A stretch of DNA of 64,000 nt, taken from the NCBI GenBank assembly GCA_029783825.1, contig JAREIK010000801.1:8097571-8161570 (forward strand). Direction: 5' to 3'. Under the pieces are notes generated by a model that made no database searches, was not told the DNA's origin, and saw nothing but the letters and a program-made list of their open reading frames with translations. Below, in pieces: positions 1-12,804 of the stretch; within the stretch, counting starts at the first letter, position 1, and each line of letters opens with the position of its first letter. Both the position numbers and the translations under genes were made by a program. This DNA comes from Sapria himalayana. Its lineage: Eukaryota; Streptophyta; Magnoliopsida; Malpighiales; Rafflesiaceae.

Positions 1-230
1 TGAGACCTATTTCCATTACATATGTTCTACCAATGACTATATTTTACCTAATACCTTTTGACAAATCACATTTTTCCCTTTCAATTTTATAATAAATCCA
101 TGTGTTAATTATTTAGTAATATAAATATATATATATACACAACACAAAATGCATTGAATAATTACACCTTCAATAATGTATTTGAACTATTAAATATAAA
201 TTTCAAATAACACACCTTCATTTGTGAATT

Positions 231-1215
231 CTATTTTTTCTATAATACCTTTTCATCAACTTTATGAATGGGCTTTTCCATTGGTAGTTCTGGTAGAAAC
301 AACTTTTTGGATTTATTGTTTGACCTACTCATATCAGATTGTGGTGTATGAACTCCTATCTAAGATAGTCTCGCCAACACATCAGCCTTGAACTTTGCTT
401 GTCAATCTTTATTTTATCTTATGGCATCCATTACCATACCATCAAAAACACTATTAAATAGTTGATGAGGTATATAGTAATTTTCTTTAGCTCGAACATG
501 ACTAGTATACTCTGTAGTATCAAGTGCTTGACAAAGTATATCATTGTTACCAATATAGTTTGTTCCACTCTCTTAAGACTTTTTATGAACAGATCTTGAA
601 CCAGATAAATTTTTGAAATTAACTTTTAAATTAGTTAAAACCAGATATGTTGTTTGAATATCATATTTTTCACAAAATGATTACTTACTATTTTCTCCAC
701 AACTAGCATGACAACATCATCATAGCTGTCACCTTTTTTTCCATTGCTTTCTTTGAAAGTAAACTCTTGTCCATGTTATTTGTGGAATTAATGGCTTTCA
801 ACTATAAAAATAAAATATTTATAAATTTTAAAAACAAAATTTAAGCAAACCCATTTAGCTACTCATTTACCACCCATATAATTGTATTGAATGAAACTAT
901 TACAAGAAGAAATGCAAATTTATCATCTCTTGCTCAAGTCTAGCATATCCTTTTCTACTTAAATGGTGATTGTTTTTATGATTCATCCATCTTTGTTTTT
1001 TTACTTCTCTACATTTCTACAATTTGAAATATGTCATTTGTATATATGAATAGTTTGAACAATAATAATATGAATTATATGGGTACCAAGAATTTCACAA
1101 GACAGACTATTTTTGAAAAAAAAAATATTCTATTATTCATCATCAATAAAATTATAATAAGCTGGTAGTTTCTTAAGATGAGACTCATCTTAAAAAGAAT
1201 AATATATTTCACGAT
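231..1215 (-). pseudogene. CACTA En/Spm ORF2 (transposase_24) relic, 3' part
   Basis: Read on the minus strand, this stretch follows, block by block, the same order as the ORF2 of the second CACTA element in this window (38990-39850). Shared blocks include the part corresponding to KKPPFEYNF near 1100-1180, the GYAGLE-type block near 920-1000, and the block around 440-540 that matches the ARVRAKGKYY-like segment near 39080-39130. All frames carry stops. ORF2 in this superfamily is the TNPA-like accessory protein that accompanies the TNP2 transposase. The gene is cut at 1215 by a copia insertion and resumes at 5792. The region 1-230 is AT-rich and holds nothing I can name. Family assignment is firm from internal homology; function is surely lost. 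Confidence 0.7.
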
Positions 1216-1428
1216 TGTTATAAAATAAAATCCGCAATAATTTGAAAATATAAAAGTCACTCTTAAGGAAATAAATACACAATAAACAAAATACAAGTAA
1301 AAGGGAATTGAGATTTTGGGAATAATTCTCAAAGGAGGGGGAACCTCCTTTTATAGAAAACAAATCTGGAAATCCCAAAGGGATTTCAAATGTGTGCTAG
1401 GTGAGTTTCACCTAACTTATCCATAATA
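1216..1428 (-). repeat. 3' LTR of copia copy A
   Basis: On the minus strand this is the downstream LTR. It matches 5577-5791 along its whole length, including the shared blocks CAAAGGAG, CCTCCTTTTATAGAAAA and TTTCACCTAACTTATCCATAA. The outer end reads TGTTATAAAA on the plus strand. The inner end runs directly into the polypurine tract. Confidence 0.9.
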
Positions 1429-1444
1429 TTCTCCCACTTGAAAA
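1429..1444 (-). other. Polypurine tract of copia copy A
   Basis: On the minus strand this reads TTTTCAAGTGGGAGAA, immediately before the 3' LTR. AAGTGGGAGA is the usual plus-strand primer in many plant copia elements. The equivalent in copia copy B (55835-55850) differs by one base. Confidence 0.85.
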
Positions 1445-4400
1445 TCATATTTCTCACTTGTTAATACTTGATTCCATTCTTGCTAGGCCACATGAAGTTG
1501 TACACCATTCAAACTTGTCAGTATTGATCAATTTGGTCAAAATATCCGCGATGTTTTTATCAATGTGAATCTTTTGTATTTCCACACTTCCTTCTTCAAT
1601 TTTCTTTCATATAAAATGATATTGTACCCTAATATGTTTTGTCTTTGAGTGAAATACTAGATTTCTTGCTAAGTATAGAGCACTTTGACTATCATAAAAT
1701 ATAATAACTTTATTTTGTTTGTATCCAAGCTCTTCCAATAGTATCTTCAATCAAATTACCTCTTTACTAGCTTGTATAGCTACAACATATTCTACTTTTG
1801 TTGTAGAAGTAGATATAATAGGTTATAACTTTGAAATTTAACTTATAGCTCTTCTAGTAAGAGTAAAAACATAGCTCATGGTAAACTTACTATTATTAAT
1901 ATTTTCAGCATAGTCTGCATTAATATAGTCTTTGACAATAAGGCTTGAACATCCATAACATAATGCAACATTTGAGGTTCCTTTTAGATTTCTGAGAATT
2001 CTCTTCACTCCAATATTCTATGCCAAGATTTTCCATGAATTGACTTATCATTCCAACTTATTGTGCAATGTCTGATCTTGTACAAACTATTGAAAATATT
2101 AAACTTCACACTACTGATGAATATGGTACTCAAGATATCTTTCTCCTCTCTTCTTCAAAGCTAGGATACATACTTGAGGATTATTTGAAATTAACAGAAA
2201 GAGGGGTAGAAATTGACTTACTACCTTACAAGTTGGAGCGCTGCAAGATCTTATTAAAAAAATTTCATTGAGAAAGCCAAATCTTTATATTGTTTCTATC
2301 TTGGTAAATCTGCATTCCTAAAATCTTGTTTGTTAGTCCCAAGTCATTCATATCAAACTCCCTAGCCAATTGTGCCTTTAATTCTTTGATTCAATATTTG
2401 TTTGAGGTTGTTACCAATATGTCATCCAAATACAATAATAAAATGATGAAAATCATTTACTTGAAACCTCTTATAGTATGTATAATGGTCTAAACTGAGT
2501 CTATTATACCCAAGTCTAATGATGAAGGAATCAAATTTTTTATACCAATACCTTGGTGCTTGTTTTAGACCGTATAGAGATTTGTTCAACTTACAAACCA
2601 AATTCTTCTTATTAATTTCAACAAATTCTTCTGTCTAGAACATATATATTTCTTCTTCAATTTCTCCATGAAGAAAAGTAGTTCTATCATCCAATTTCTC
2701 TAAATATAAATCAAATATAGCACATAGAGTCATTACTACTCTGATTATTATAAGACTAACCATTAGAAAAAAAATCTCATTGAAGTCAATGGCTTCTTTC
2801 TGAGCATATCCATTTACCACAAATCTTGCACGATATTATTCTATTTGATCATTACTATCCCATTTTATCATGTAAACTTATTTGTTACCAATGGCTTTAC
2901 TTCTAAGTGGTAATAGTACTAGTTTCTAAGTCTTGTTTTTGTAAAGAGCTTCAATTTCTTCCTCCATTACTATCATCCATAGAGATGCATCTAAATTATT
3001 TAAAACTTCTTAAAATGTTGAAGGTTCTTCATCTTCTATTAGAAGACAATATGCAATATTGTTCTCTGTAAGATACTCCGAGTGCCAAGCTGGTGGCCTT
3101 CTAACATGAGTTGCCTGATTAACTTCTTGAGCCTCAAACTCGACTTGCTCTTGTGCTTTGTGCTATGGTTCTTTCTCCATTAATATTGGAACATCTTGCC
3201 TCTGATTATTTTTTACTTGCATAGTGGTAGCTTCTGAAACTTCTTTAATATGATATTATCGTTAATTTTTTGATTTTATATAAAAATTATGTTTCTATTG
3301 ATAATTTCCTTGTGGGTAGTAGTCTCCCACGGGCGATACCCCTTCACTCCTTTAGCATACCCTAATAATATATATTTTCTATATTTTAGATCCAACTTTA
3401 TTTTTTCTTGGGTGTTGTACATCACATATGCAAGACATCCAAAAAAGTGGAAAGTAGAGTAATCTATTGGATTACGTATTCATATCGCCATTGGTGTCTT
3501 CAAATCAATCGCAGTTAATGACGATCAATTTATCACATAACATGTAGTTCTAGTAGCTTCTACCCAAAAAAAGGTGGGTGGCCTTGTAGTCCTCAACATC
3601 CCTCTCATCCAATCTACACAAGTTTTGTTCAACAATCCTGCTACTTTATTTTCTTGTGGCATGTACGTGACTGTGAACTATCATTTGATACCTTCTTGCT
3701 TACAAAGAGCAAGAAACTCACCATCTATATACTCTCTTCCATTATCTATCTACAAATATTTAATCATTTTCTCATATTCAAGTTTCACCTTTGTTTTGAA
3801 ATCTTTAAAAAATTGAAAACACATCTGACTTCTTCTTGATTGGATAAACCCAACATCTTTTTGAGTAATCATCAATGAAGGATACAAAATATTTTTTTCT
3901 TCTCTAAGATATTCCAGGTGATTTCTATACAACAGAATGTATCAAGTTTAGAGTTTTTTTTACTTCTTATAGTTGATCTAATAAATATCAATTTATTCTG
4001 CTTACTTGTAACAAATGCTCATAAAAAAGTAAATTTACTAATTTAAGTCTCGGAAGTAGCCTTCTATTAGAAAGAATCTTCAAGTATTGTTCTAACATGT
4101 GGCCTAGTTTGAAATGTCACATCATCATTGATTCTTCTTCTTTGCTAATTGATGCAACACATGCAACAACTTTTTGTACTGTTTCTCCTTTAAGCATGAA
4201 TAAATTTGTCATGATCTTTAATCCTTGTATTACCACAAGTGCACATCTCACAATCTTTTTTATCTCGTTCTCAATAAGAGTTTTACATCTAAGACTATAT
4301 ATTTGTTTCAAAGATAATAGATTTTTCTTCAATTCCATCACATGTCGTACATGATATGAATCATACCATCAAACATTTTTATTTTGATAGTATTAATACC

Positions 4401-4560
4401 AAAAATCTTCAAAGCATGATCATCTCCCATGTGCACAGACCCTCGTGAAATTGGTTCATATTTTTGAAACCAATACCTCTGTGATGTTATATGCCATGAT
4501 GCTCCTAGGTCTAGCAACTATACATCACCAAACTACTTTCTACTTTCAACTATCATTGTC
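1445..4560 (-). pseudogene. copia pol remnant: GAG-pre-integrase, integrase, RT, RNase H
   Basis: Recognisable pieces on the minus strand, in element order, are as follows. The GAG-pre-integrase region (about 4540-4100) shows LKKNLLSL. The integrase core lies at roughly 4090-3250. The reverse transcriptase (about 2900-2260) has GYAQKEAIDFNEIF and LDDRTTFLHGEIEEEIYM, with a YLDD catalytic box near 2460-2400. RNase H follows at about 2060-1450 (ADYAENI, YDSQSALYLARN, KTKHI). The usual product would be a single polyprotein of over 1000 residues; here it is split over several frames with stops, so no full protein can be made. Confidence 0.85.
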
Positions 4561-4799
4561 ACCTTACTATATAAAATGTTATCATCATCATTGATAATCG
4601 CAATATTCTTTTAAGTATTTGATAACTCATCATCCACACTTTTTTTCTTAAACTAATAATCTCTTTTGAAGTGCCCTTACTTGTTACTTAATATTTTTCT
4701 TACTTCTAGATTTTGATCTATCATAATCTTGATTCGCACTAGGTTCATGCTCTATTGATCTTTCTCGTATCATCATCAAGGCATATACTTGTTGTGTAT

Positions 4800-5360
4800 T
4801 TGCATATCTATCTTCTTTATTTTTCCGTCTTCTTTCTTCTAAGATGGTAGGTATAAATATTATTAAAGATTAAACTATCTATCAAAGCACCATTCTTCAA
4901 ATTGATAATGAGTTGATCATACGAATCATGTAAACTTTGAAGTAAAATCTCAGCACATTCAACTTCTTTTATTTTATGACCCACCATAGTAAGTTGAAAA
5001 AAAAGAGTATTCAGAGTGTTAATATGATCATTTACCATAATTGATTTCATCATTCATAGAGTATAAATTCTTCTTTTTAGTAAGATCTTGTTGTGAAGTG
5101 ATTTTGGCTCGTATAACCTTGTGCGAGTATCCCAAATTTCTTGTCATATTCTTTTCTGCCATACTAAACAATACTCCATCAACAAGTATCAAATGTAGAT
5201 CAATGACTATATTACTATCCATTTCATTCCACTTATCTTTAGGAATCCTAGTGGACATTTTTCGAATTGTATCTAAGCAATTATCATTTCTCAAAATTGT
5301 CTTAATTTTCATTTTTCATAATGAAAAATTACTTCCATTGAATTTTTTATATTTCAAATT
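4800..5360 (-). pseudogene. copia gag (UBN2 type) remnant
   Basis: Two overlapping open stretches (5312-5028 and 5053-4817) together cover the copia Gag. Visible markers are KIKTILRNDNCLDTI, PKDKWNEMDSN, VNDHINTLNTLF and AEILLQSLHDSYDQLI, which fit the capsid-like gag of plant copia elements. The reading frame shifts between the two parts, near residue 90. The start is lost: homology continues upstream to about 5355 (FNGSNFSL) in a frame with a stop. Confidence 0.85.
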
Positions 5361-5563
5361 TTGTTGTCATGTTTCACATTTTTAATGAATAGTAAACTGT
5401 GAATAATAATAATAATTTGTATTACTACACTAAAAAAAATCCCAGCTAAGTGGAGGGGTATAATACCCTTTAAAAAACCATAGACCTTGAGGCTCTTATC
5501 ACCCTTTGACATAACTTTTCTAAATATGTATTAACCATAAATATTACTAATTAACCTTTTATT

Positions 5564-5575
5564 GATCTAATACCA
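5564..5575 (-). other. Primer-binding site of copia copy A
   Basis: Minus strand TGGTATTAGATC lies one base inside the 5' LTR. It is a decayed form of TGGTATCAGAGC, the site complementary to the 3' end of initiator tRNA-Met that is standard in copia elements. Confidence 0.85.
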
Positions 5576-5576
5576 C

Positions 5577-5791
5577 TATTATAAAAAAAAACCTGCAATA
5601 ATTTAAAAATAGAAAATCTATTATTAAGGCAATAAATACACAATAAGTAAAATAAAAGTAAAAGGGAATTAGAATTTTGGGAATAATTCTCAAAGGAGAG
5701 GGAACCTCCTTTTATAGAAAATAAATCTGGAAATCCCAAAAGGATTTTCCATATATGGCTTAAGTGTGTTTCACCTAACTTATCCATAACA
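5577..5791 (-). repeat. 5' LTR of copia copy A
   Basis: Partner of the LTR at 1216-1428. On the minus strand it starts TGTTATGGATAAGTTAGG at 5791. The divergence between the two LTRs (many substitutions and small indels) indicates an old insertion. Confidence 0.9.
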
Positions 5792-6110
5792 ATGATCAAC
5801 ATATTTCTATAAGTTTGAAAACAATTTCACAATATAAGTATACATTTTTTTTTTACTTCTCTTGTCAATTATGAAAACAACCTACAAATAATATACAAAA
5901 TTAAAAATATCATCAAATTTAAAGAAATGTATAAATTTGAAAAATTACCTTACCTCAATTGAGTCTCACAACTTATCATTTAATTTTGTCGGGACATCAC
6001 ATCAAATATTATATCTAATTGATACTTGACAAAACTATGAGGATTTCTATCATCTACTAAAATAGTAAGTCTAGGATTTCTAGATTCATATTCATCTTCA
6101 TAACTATGAA
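5792..6110 (-). pseudogene. CACTA ORF2 relic, 5' part, separated by copia copy A
   Basis: This continues the ORF2 relic that ends at 1215. The segment at 5947-6030 matches 39973-40060 of the second CACTA element, where the protein reads VPKQLKNKLWDSIE. The homologous protein block is the start of the transposase_24 region (GVLARTMVPI then a tryptophan-rich stretch). Removing the copia element and one target duplication restores collinearity. Confidence 0.65.
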
Positions 6111-7073
6111 CTTAAGTATTTATATTATGTATCTATAATACAACATAAATTAGAATTTATATAAACATTAATGCTTATAGTTAAACATTCATATAAACAT
6201 TTAAGTTTAATAAAAATATATTTTTAATTAAAAAAATTATATTGGTTAAGTGTTAATATTTTCAAAAATAGTTACTAAATTATTTATAAAAATGTTTTAA
6301 AAGACATTCAAGTTGACAAAACCATTTGCACGAAGTTGGTCTTACAAATTGAAATCGTTAAAGTCTAGCTTGCACAAGGAAGAAAAATCAAAAACAATCA
6401 CAAAACATTAAAAATTAAGGAAAACAAAGGGATAAATGTGACAGCCAAATTTTATAACATGAAAATTTGAGATAAAAACAAATTATCATGAAAATTACAT
6501 TTAATAAAACTTGTTTAACATAAAGCATTGATACTTGAAATTACTAACAATTAATATTTATTATTTTTTTCTTTTTCATTATCATATCATTATCATTTTT
6601 AATATTATAAAATTTATATTTCAAGTATTCTATCTTGTTACTTTTAATCTTAAATTCATTTGACTCAAGTGTAATCCTCCAAATTTATAATTTTCTATGT
6701 AACTCTTCTTTAGTCTCATCAACAAATAATATATAATCTATAAATAATAAATACTAGAGAATAACTTCTTAAAGGTTTCTTAACAATTTATACATAATTA
6801 ACATAAAATTATAATGACTAAATAATGATCCTTTGTGTTGTCCCACGACTATTAGAAATTCATGAGTGGTCCTGAATCAATCTAATATTGTACATCACTC
6901 TCTCATACATATACTTGATTAATTCAATATACATAATTAATATTTCATTCTCACATAAAGCATATGAAATTTAGTCTCATAGATTTTTATTAAAAGATTT
7001 CTTCAAATCAAAAAATATCATGAATAAGTATTTCTTATTTTCCCTAAATTTCTTAATTACTTATATAATTAAG

Positions 7074-7625
7074 TAGAGGTGTCGAATAGGTCATGCCAGG
7101 CCGGGTCGGCATGGTTTTACGTCTCCCAACTAGGCTATCGTGCCGGGCCAGGCACGACATTATAGTGTACCATGATGTGCCTGGCCCAGCATGGTTCTGT
7201 ATGGTTAGGCCATACATAGGTCCACAACATTTAATCCACCAGGTTCAACATGGTTCAGCCCGGTTCAGGTCGGGCCAAACCCCTAATTTTAAAAAATAAT
7301 TAGGATTTCAGTGGCGCACCGCCCCGCTGCTGCACATCTTCACCCTTTCGTGGCTCGTCGAGCCTCACCCATCGAGCTTCGGCTCATTGTGACCATGCTC
7401 GGTGAGTGGTCACGCATGCCGTGCCTACGTGCCAGGCATGTCGTGTCGTGCCTGTCACTTCACGCGGACCAAAAACTTCAGCCCAGCACGACACAACTCG
7501 TGTAGTAGGTGTGCCCGACATGGGCCCATGCACGGCACTGTAGTGTGCCGTGCATGGCCAGGCATGACTGAACTGTTCCGTGCCTCATGTCGGGCTAGGC
7601 CAGCCCGGCCAGTTTGACACCTCTA
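7074..7625. mobile_element. hAT-type MITE with perfect 8-bp target duplication
   Basis: A GC-rich 552-bp island in AT-rich DNA. The ends are inverted repeats: TAGAGGTGTC at the left, and GACACCTCTA at the right. The flanks are identical 8-bp direct repeats, TAATTAAG at 7066-7073 and at 7626-7633, the hallmark of hAT transposition. It carries no transposase. The subterminal region is full of short CGGCACGAC/GTGCCGGG-like motifs, as in the larger hAT element at 57522-62697, which has the same terminal motif and could be a relative of its former transposase source. Its intact duplication suggests it is younger than the LINE that it interrupts. Confidence 0.9.
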
Positions 7626-8243
7626 TAATTAAGTAAATAATTTCATTGTAGATCTACATGGCATAAATCAAAATTGATTTTTTTAAATCCTCATGTTTTA
7701 TAATCTGGATTATCATTTTGTTAAAAATTTAATACTTTTATAGTTGTTAATATATTTGAAGTCTCTCTAATTCTTATAAAAGGGAATCATGATGTTTTGT
7801 CTTCAATCAACTGATATTTTTTTTGTTCCTCATGATCTTGTGAAATAACTTAAACAACTATATCACGTATTTTTCCACTATGATCCTCCAAACTTCAAAA
7901 TGGATACAATGAAACCCAAAGATTTTTCTAACATGCATTTTCTTAGCAGCTTCTTTAACCTTCAAAATTTTATGTTGGCTACATATCGAAATTTGTTTAG
8001 TTTTCTATCATCCTTTATATTCAAATTTGAATATATGAATTTCTTTAAAAAATCATGGAAATATATCATCATTTTTTTTTGATTTCTTAATCATTTATTA
8101 TAATATGATTAACTTATTAATTCCCATATTTGTGTTCTTCATTATCTTAATCTTCATTATCCTTTATAATATGATTTCTTAATCTTTTATTATAATAATG
8201 ATATTCATAATTTTGTCGCACGTATCTTAAAAAAAAATATATA

Positions 8244-8539
8244 ATATGCAAATTTCCTTAGCACATCATGGATGTAAGTTAAAAAAACTAAAAAGAAATG
8301 GAAAATCCCTTCGAAATGAATTAGAAACTTGTGGTGTATGATAACAAATTCCGAATTAAGTTTATTCCCTTAACACTAGTCAATAGATGAAATATACAAA
8401 TTACCTTAGCACACCAATGATGTAAATTTAAGAAACTAAAGAGAAATGGAAAATACCATCGCAATGAATTTAGAAACTTGTGGTGTAGTTGTATGATAAC
8501 AAATTCAGAATTAAATCTTATCCCCTTAACCCTCCACTA
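8244..8539. repeat. Two-copy tandem repeat, period about 148 bp
   Basis: The segment beginning ATATGCAAATTTCCTTAGCA at 8244 is repeated from about 8392 (ATATACAAATTACCTTAGCA), with the shared block AGAAACTTGTGGTGTA in each. It lies inside LINE unit 1. A single copy of the same sequence occurs in LINE unit 2, where it is split by the solo LTR. Confidence 0.7.
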
Positions 8540-10292
8540 ATGTTTAAAACAAACTAAAGAGATTGATAATGATTTTTTGATGTGACTTCTCTGAAAGTCT
8601 AAGTTCCATCAAAAATTATTTATAAGTAAATTGTATTTATGGTGATTTATTTTAATTTGATTTCATTTTAAAAAATAGTTTTTATATTCATCAATAAAAT
8701 TACACACATTAAAGATAATAATTAAACATTCATGTAAACATTTAAGTTGATTAAAAAAATGTTTTAGATTGAATTTTTATGTTAGTTAAGTGTTAATGAT
8801 TTCAAAAGCAATTACTAAATCACTAATACAAAAATTTTTAAAAATATTCGATATGACAAAAATATTTGCACAAAGTTGATTTGATAAAATGAAAAAGGTT
8901 AAGCTAGCTTGCACAATGAGAAAATAATCAATCATAAAACATTAAAAATTAAGGAGGACAAAAGCATGAATGTGATAATAAAGTCAAACTTGATCATATG
9001 AAAATCTAAGATAAAATATCTAACTTACAATTTTTTAAAATTGAACTTATTTAATAATGAACATAGATACTTGAGATTACTAACATTTAATATTTCATGT
9101 TTTCTAATTTCAAATAGTATATCATTATCATTCTTAATATTATTAAATTTATATTTCAAGTATTCTAGCTTGCTATATCTAATCATGAATCCCTTTGACT
9201 CAATTGAAAAACTATAAATTTATATTTTTCAACCTGACTCTTCTTTTGTCTCATCAACCATAAATATGTGATCTACAAATAACATATGCCAGATGTTATT
9301 TTCTTGGAGTTTTCTTGTCAATTTATACATAATTAATATAAAAAGTAAGAACTAAATGATGATCTTTGGTATTAACCCACGACTATTGGAAATTTATGAA
9401 TAATGTCTTAAATCAATCTAACTCTAGATTTCCCTCATAAAAATATTTCATTAATTCAATATACATACTTAATACTTATTTTTTACATAAAATTTATCAA
9501 ATTAGAATCTTGGGATTTTATACTAAGATTTTTCCAAATCGATAAATGTCATGAATACGTTTTCTTATTTTCTCCATTTTTTTTTTGATTAATTGTCTAG
9601 CTAACTAGATACTTTCATAGATATCTTTCAAATCAATAAATTTCATGAATAAGCTTTTAATAGTATATAGTTGACTTTTTGTAATCCTCATTTTTCTTCA
9701 TAGTCTGTGTTCAATCATTTTTTTCCAAAAATTTCATTGTCTGCTCTTTAGTTAATGCTAAATATTTATTACAATATTTAAAGTCTCCTTTTTTCTTATA
9801 AATGGGAATCATGATATATTGTCTTCAATCATCCAATATTTCTTTTCTCCTCACGATCTTATTAAATAATATAGTCAACTATATCATGTTTTTCTTCCTT
9901 ATAACTCTCCAAACTTTAACAATGATACCATGAGGCCCTAAGATTTTTCTAATATTCATTTTCTTGAGAGTTTCTCAAACCTCTAAAAGTTTTGTCTTAG
10001 CTATTTATCTAAAGTCATTTCGTTCTCAACCATCCTTGAAATTCAAATCTATATTCGTGAACTTATTTAAAAGATCATAAAAATATAATATCAATTTATT
10101 TTTTATTTTTTAATCTTTTATTAGGATTTTATTATTTCTACAACTTCTCGTGCCTTTGTTCTTATTTATCTTACTGTATAGTCTAATGAGATTCATTTTC
10201 ATATGCAATATTTTCATAATTATGTTGCACCTATTTCATGAATATAAAGAGGTGATTTCAAAAAAAAATATAAAATACAAATTATCCTAGCA

Positions 10293-12804
10293 TGCCATGT
10301 GTTGTGACTTTGTTATACTACATAATTCTATTAGTTAAAAAGTATCTTAAAAGCTCATAGGGGAGGATATCTCATCAATAAATATCCACAAGTATATAAG
10401 TAATACAAGTAGTAAGAAGAATTTTCATCTAGATATTGATCTCGTAGAAATTATATCGACAGCTCATTAAACCAATAGTAAGACAATACTATTTTAATAG
10501 AGTAGATAATTAGGAATTTTGGTAAGACTCTTAGATTTTAAGGTTTGACCATTTTTATTCGTATGATACATTATTAAAAGTTTAGTTCAAGTTGATTTTA
10601 GATACAGAACAAATGTTGAATTGTTATTAGAATGCCCTATTTTTCCTAACAGCATACAAGATGGTTATCATTATTGAATTTATCCCAATGATAGTCTACT
10701 CATAGTTGTCCCCTTGATATTTTATTACCAAGAAAATAAATCATCTCTACTCAAGGGTCATTCACAAGTTCATACCTTTTATATAACTCATCAACTTTTC
10801 TGTATGATTACTTCAAATGTATAATCTTATTCTCTAGTCTTGAGTATCTTAAAGACTTTGAACTGATATAGTATTAAAAGTATTTGAACTTTCAGCTTCA
10901 TAAGTACAAAACTTAAACAATTAATATATATCATTTTTTTAATCTCACCGATGGGAACTATACAAAGTAAAAGCAACTCAAATAGTTGTCACTACCTTAT
11001 GAGTCAAAACTTATCTCACTTGTCTTATATATGGATTACCTATCATCATTCTTCATAGTGATAATGTATATCATATACTAAATATGAAAATCCTATGAGA
11101 ATATTTTATAAAATACTCATATCAATTAAAGTAAAGGTCAATTCTTCTAAGTCTTGTATAATGGATTGGTATGTAAAATCATTCATACTTTTAGCTTCAT
11201 AATTATCATAACTTGCAATGATTAATATACCTCAATTTTGGATTTTAACATATAGGTTTATCGCATATATTATAGTCGGGAGAGCTATCACTTCTTTCTG
11301 AATGTAAGCTTGAGTGAGCATTGTGATTTATCTATCATTATCAATAATGATAATATATAAAAATATACTAATAATAAAATTCTAATTCTAGTTCTATATA
11401 ATTACCTATTTCATCAATACTCATTCCATAATATAAATCTAATATCATAATTTAAAATAAAGCTTCTATATATCACATAAATTAAAAATAACAAATCTTA
11501 AATCTCAATTTATCCTAAAAATAGGGAGAGATTCGTATAAGGTATAAGAGAATAAATCTCATGAATCTCAGATTCCTAATAATGGTCTTCATGAGAATCT
11601 AAGATTCAAAACTTAATCTCATCCAATTTCGATTAAATCCCTAAAATCTATTATAGAGAGGGGGTTTGAAAGTCGCCTCCAACTATATAATTTAGCCTTA
11701 ATCTTATATTTATTGCTTACTCATGGATCTCTTAGGCAGTGCAAATGTCACCCCTAGGGTCATTTGTGCACCTAGTTTAAGGTGGAGAAGAAGGTAAGTT
11801 GGCTCTCTTTTTAATTTCTTCCATACTTAGCAAAATCTGAGCATTTTCCAATTAGAAAATCATGGCTTTAGAATGATGTCGTGAATTTGGCCTTTGATTT
11901 CTTGAGCTTGATGTTGTAATGCTAGAAAATGACTATAGTTTTAGCATAGTCTTTAAGCTTATAATACCTCAAAATTTATAGCACTAAGAAATGGTCACAA
12001 CTTTGGAATGCTCCCTGAACTTTCTGTATTCTAAAAGTTATAGTACTGAGAAATGGTCATAACCTTTTCCTTTTCTTTTATATCATAATGTTACAATACT
12101 AGGAAGTAATCACAACTAATGCATTTTGTCTCTATAATACAAAATTCATGGCACTATAAAGTTGTTTTAGTTTTTGACATTGGCCTATATATCAAAGTCA
12201 TGGTGTTGGTACATGGCTATGGATTTTCTTTTTCTTGAGGACAAAAAGTGTTAGCTCTAAAAATGTCCATAGCTTAAGTAATTTCATTTGTAACTCTATG
12301 TAGTTAAAAGTCATAGTGCTAGAAAATGGTTCTAGCTCTGAACATAAAAATATTTAGATTTATAAATAGAAAGTTGTGGCACTAAAAAAATGACTGCCTT
12401 TTAACACTAGTGGGGGGTACTTGGTTACTATGATGTGAATATTAATGTTATAGTCATTCAAATATTATGATATAAGTGTGGTTATGAAATTAAGATAATA
12501 TCACAACTAAAAAGAATATGCTACATAGTAAAATAATTATTTTAATGAGGTGATAGAGTTATGATGTACAAAGAATATCATGACTACTTATATAGAGTTT
12601 TAGCCAATAATGAATACTGAAATTACTTGATATGACCAATCATTACCAAGTCACAAGTTATCTCCAAAACACAAAGATTTCATAATTATTCATTACAATA
12701 CATCAAAACTCCAACTTTATGAAATCATTACATTTATCACATATTTTTATAATTATGCATCATCAAGAATCATTCAAAAATAATAAAATATTTGGTATTT
12801 TACA
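10293..12804. mobile_element. Putative solo LTR (about 2.5 kb)
   Basis: The boundaries are inferred from the interrupted LINE unit. The insert begins TGCCATGTG and ends TATTTTACA (TG...CA), flanked by TAGCA (10288-10292) and TAGCG (12805-12809), a 5-bp target duplication with one change. No coding sequence or second LTR is seen between. A diverged copy lies at about 47310-49450 beside Ty3-gypsy coding remains, so this is most likely a gypsy LTR left after recombination. The orientation is probably minus, judging from the gypsy coding strand next to the other copy. Confidence 0.55.
11900..12400. repeat. Degenerate tandem array of about 70-80 bp units inside the solo LTR
   Basis: A motif of the form 'GCACTA-GAAATGGTCACAACTTTG' followed by an AT-rich spacer recurs at roughly 11925, 11985, 12045, 12100 and 12160, and more weakly up to 12390. 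The same motif family recurs at 48650-48960 in the second copy of this LTR, so the array is an inherent part of the element. Confidence 0.55.

Larger units (their letters stand above)
1216..5791 (-). mobile_element. Ty1-copia LTR retrotransposon (copy A), degenerate
   Basis: A complete but decayed copia element lies on the minus strand. It has two LTRs of about 213-215 bp with TG...CA ends, an initiator-tRNA-Met-type primer-binding site and a polypurine tract of the AAGTGGGAGA type. Domain order in the element is gag, GAG-pre-integrase, integrase, reverse transcriptase, RNase H, which is the copia order (integrase before RT). The flanks ACGAT (1211-1215) and ATGAT (5792-5796) form a 5-bp target duplication with one mismatch. 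It inserted into a CACTA ORF2 relic. Many stops and frameshifts make it non-autonomous. A second member of the family begins at 55601. Confidence 0.9.
6175..8722 (-). mobile_element. RTE-clade LINE reverse transcriptase segment, tandem unit 1
   Basis: Minus-strand translation shows a broken non-LTR reverse transcriptase of the plant RTE type. It includes a KIFGFHCIHFEVWRII block near 7960-7860, FDLKKSFNK (motif A) near 7020-6990, VVGQHKGS (LHQGSALSP-like) near 6870-6830, and YILFVDETKEEL (the F/YADD region) near 6740-6690. Frameshifts and stops are frequent. A second, similar segment follows directly (8723-13108), both starting with the same AAACATTCAT/ATAAACATTTAAG-type sequence and ending with TTACACACATTAA. 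This copy was later entered by the MITE at 7074-7625. Confidence 0.75.
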
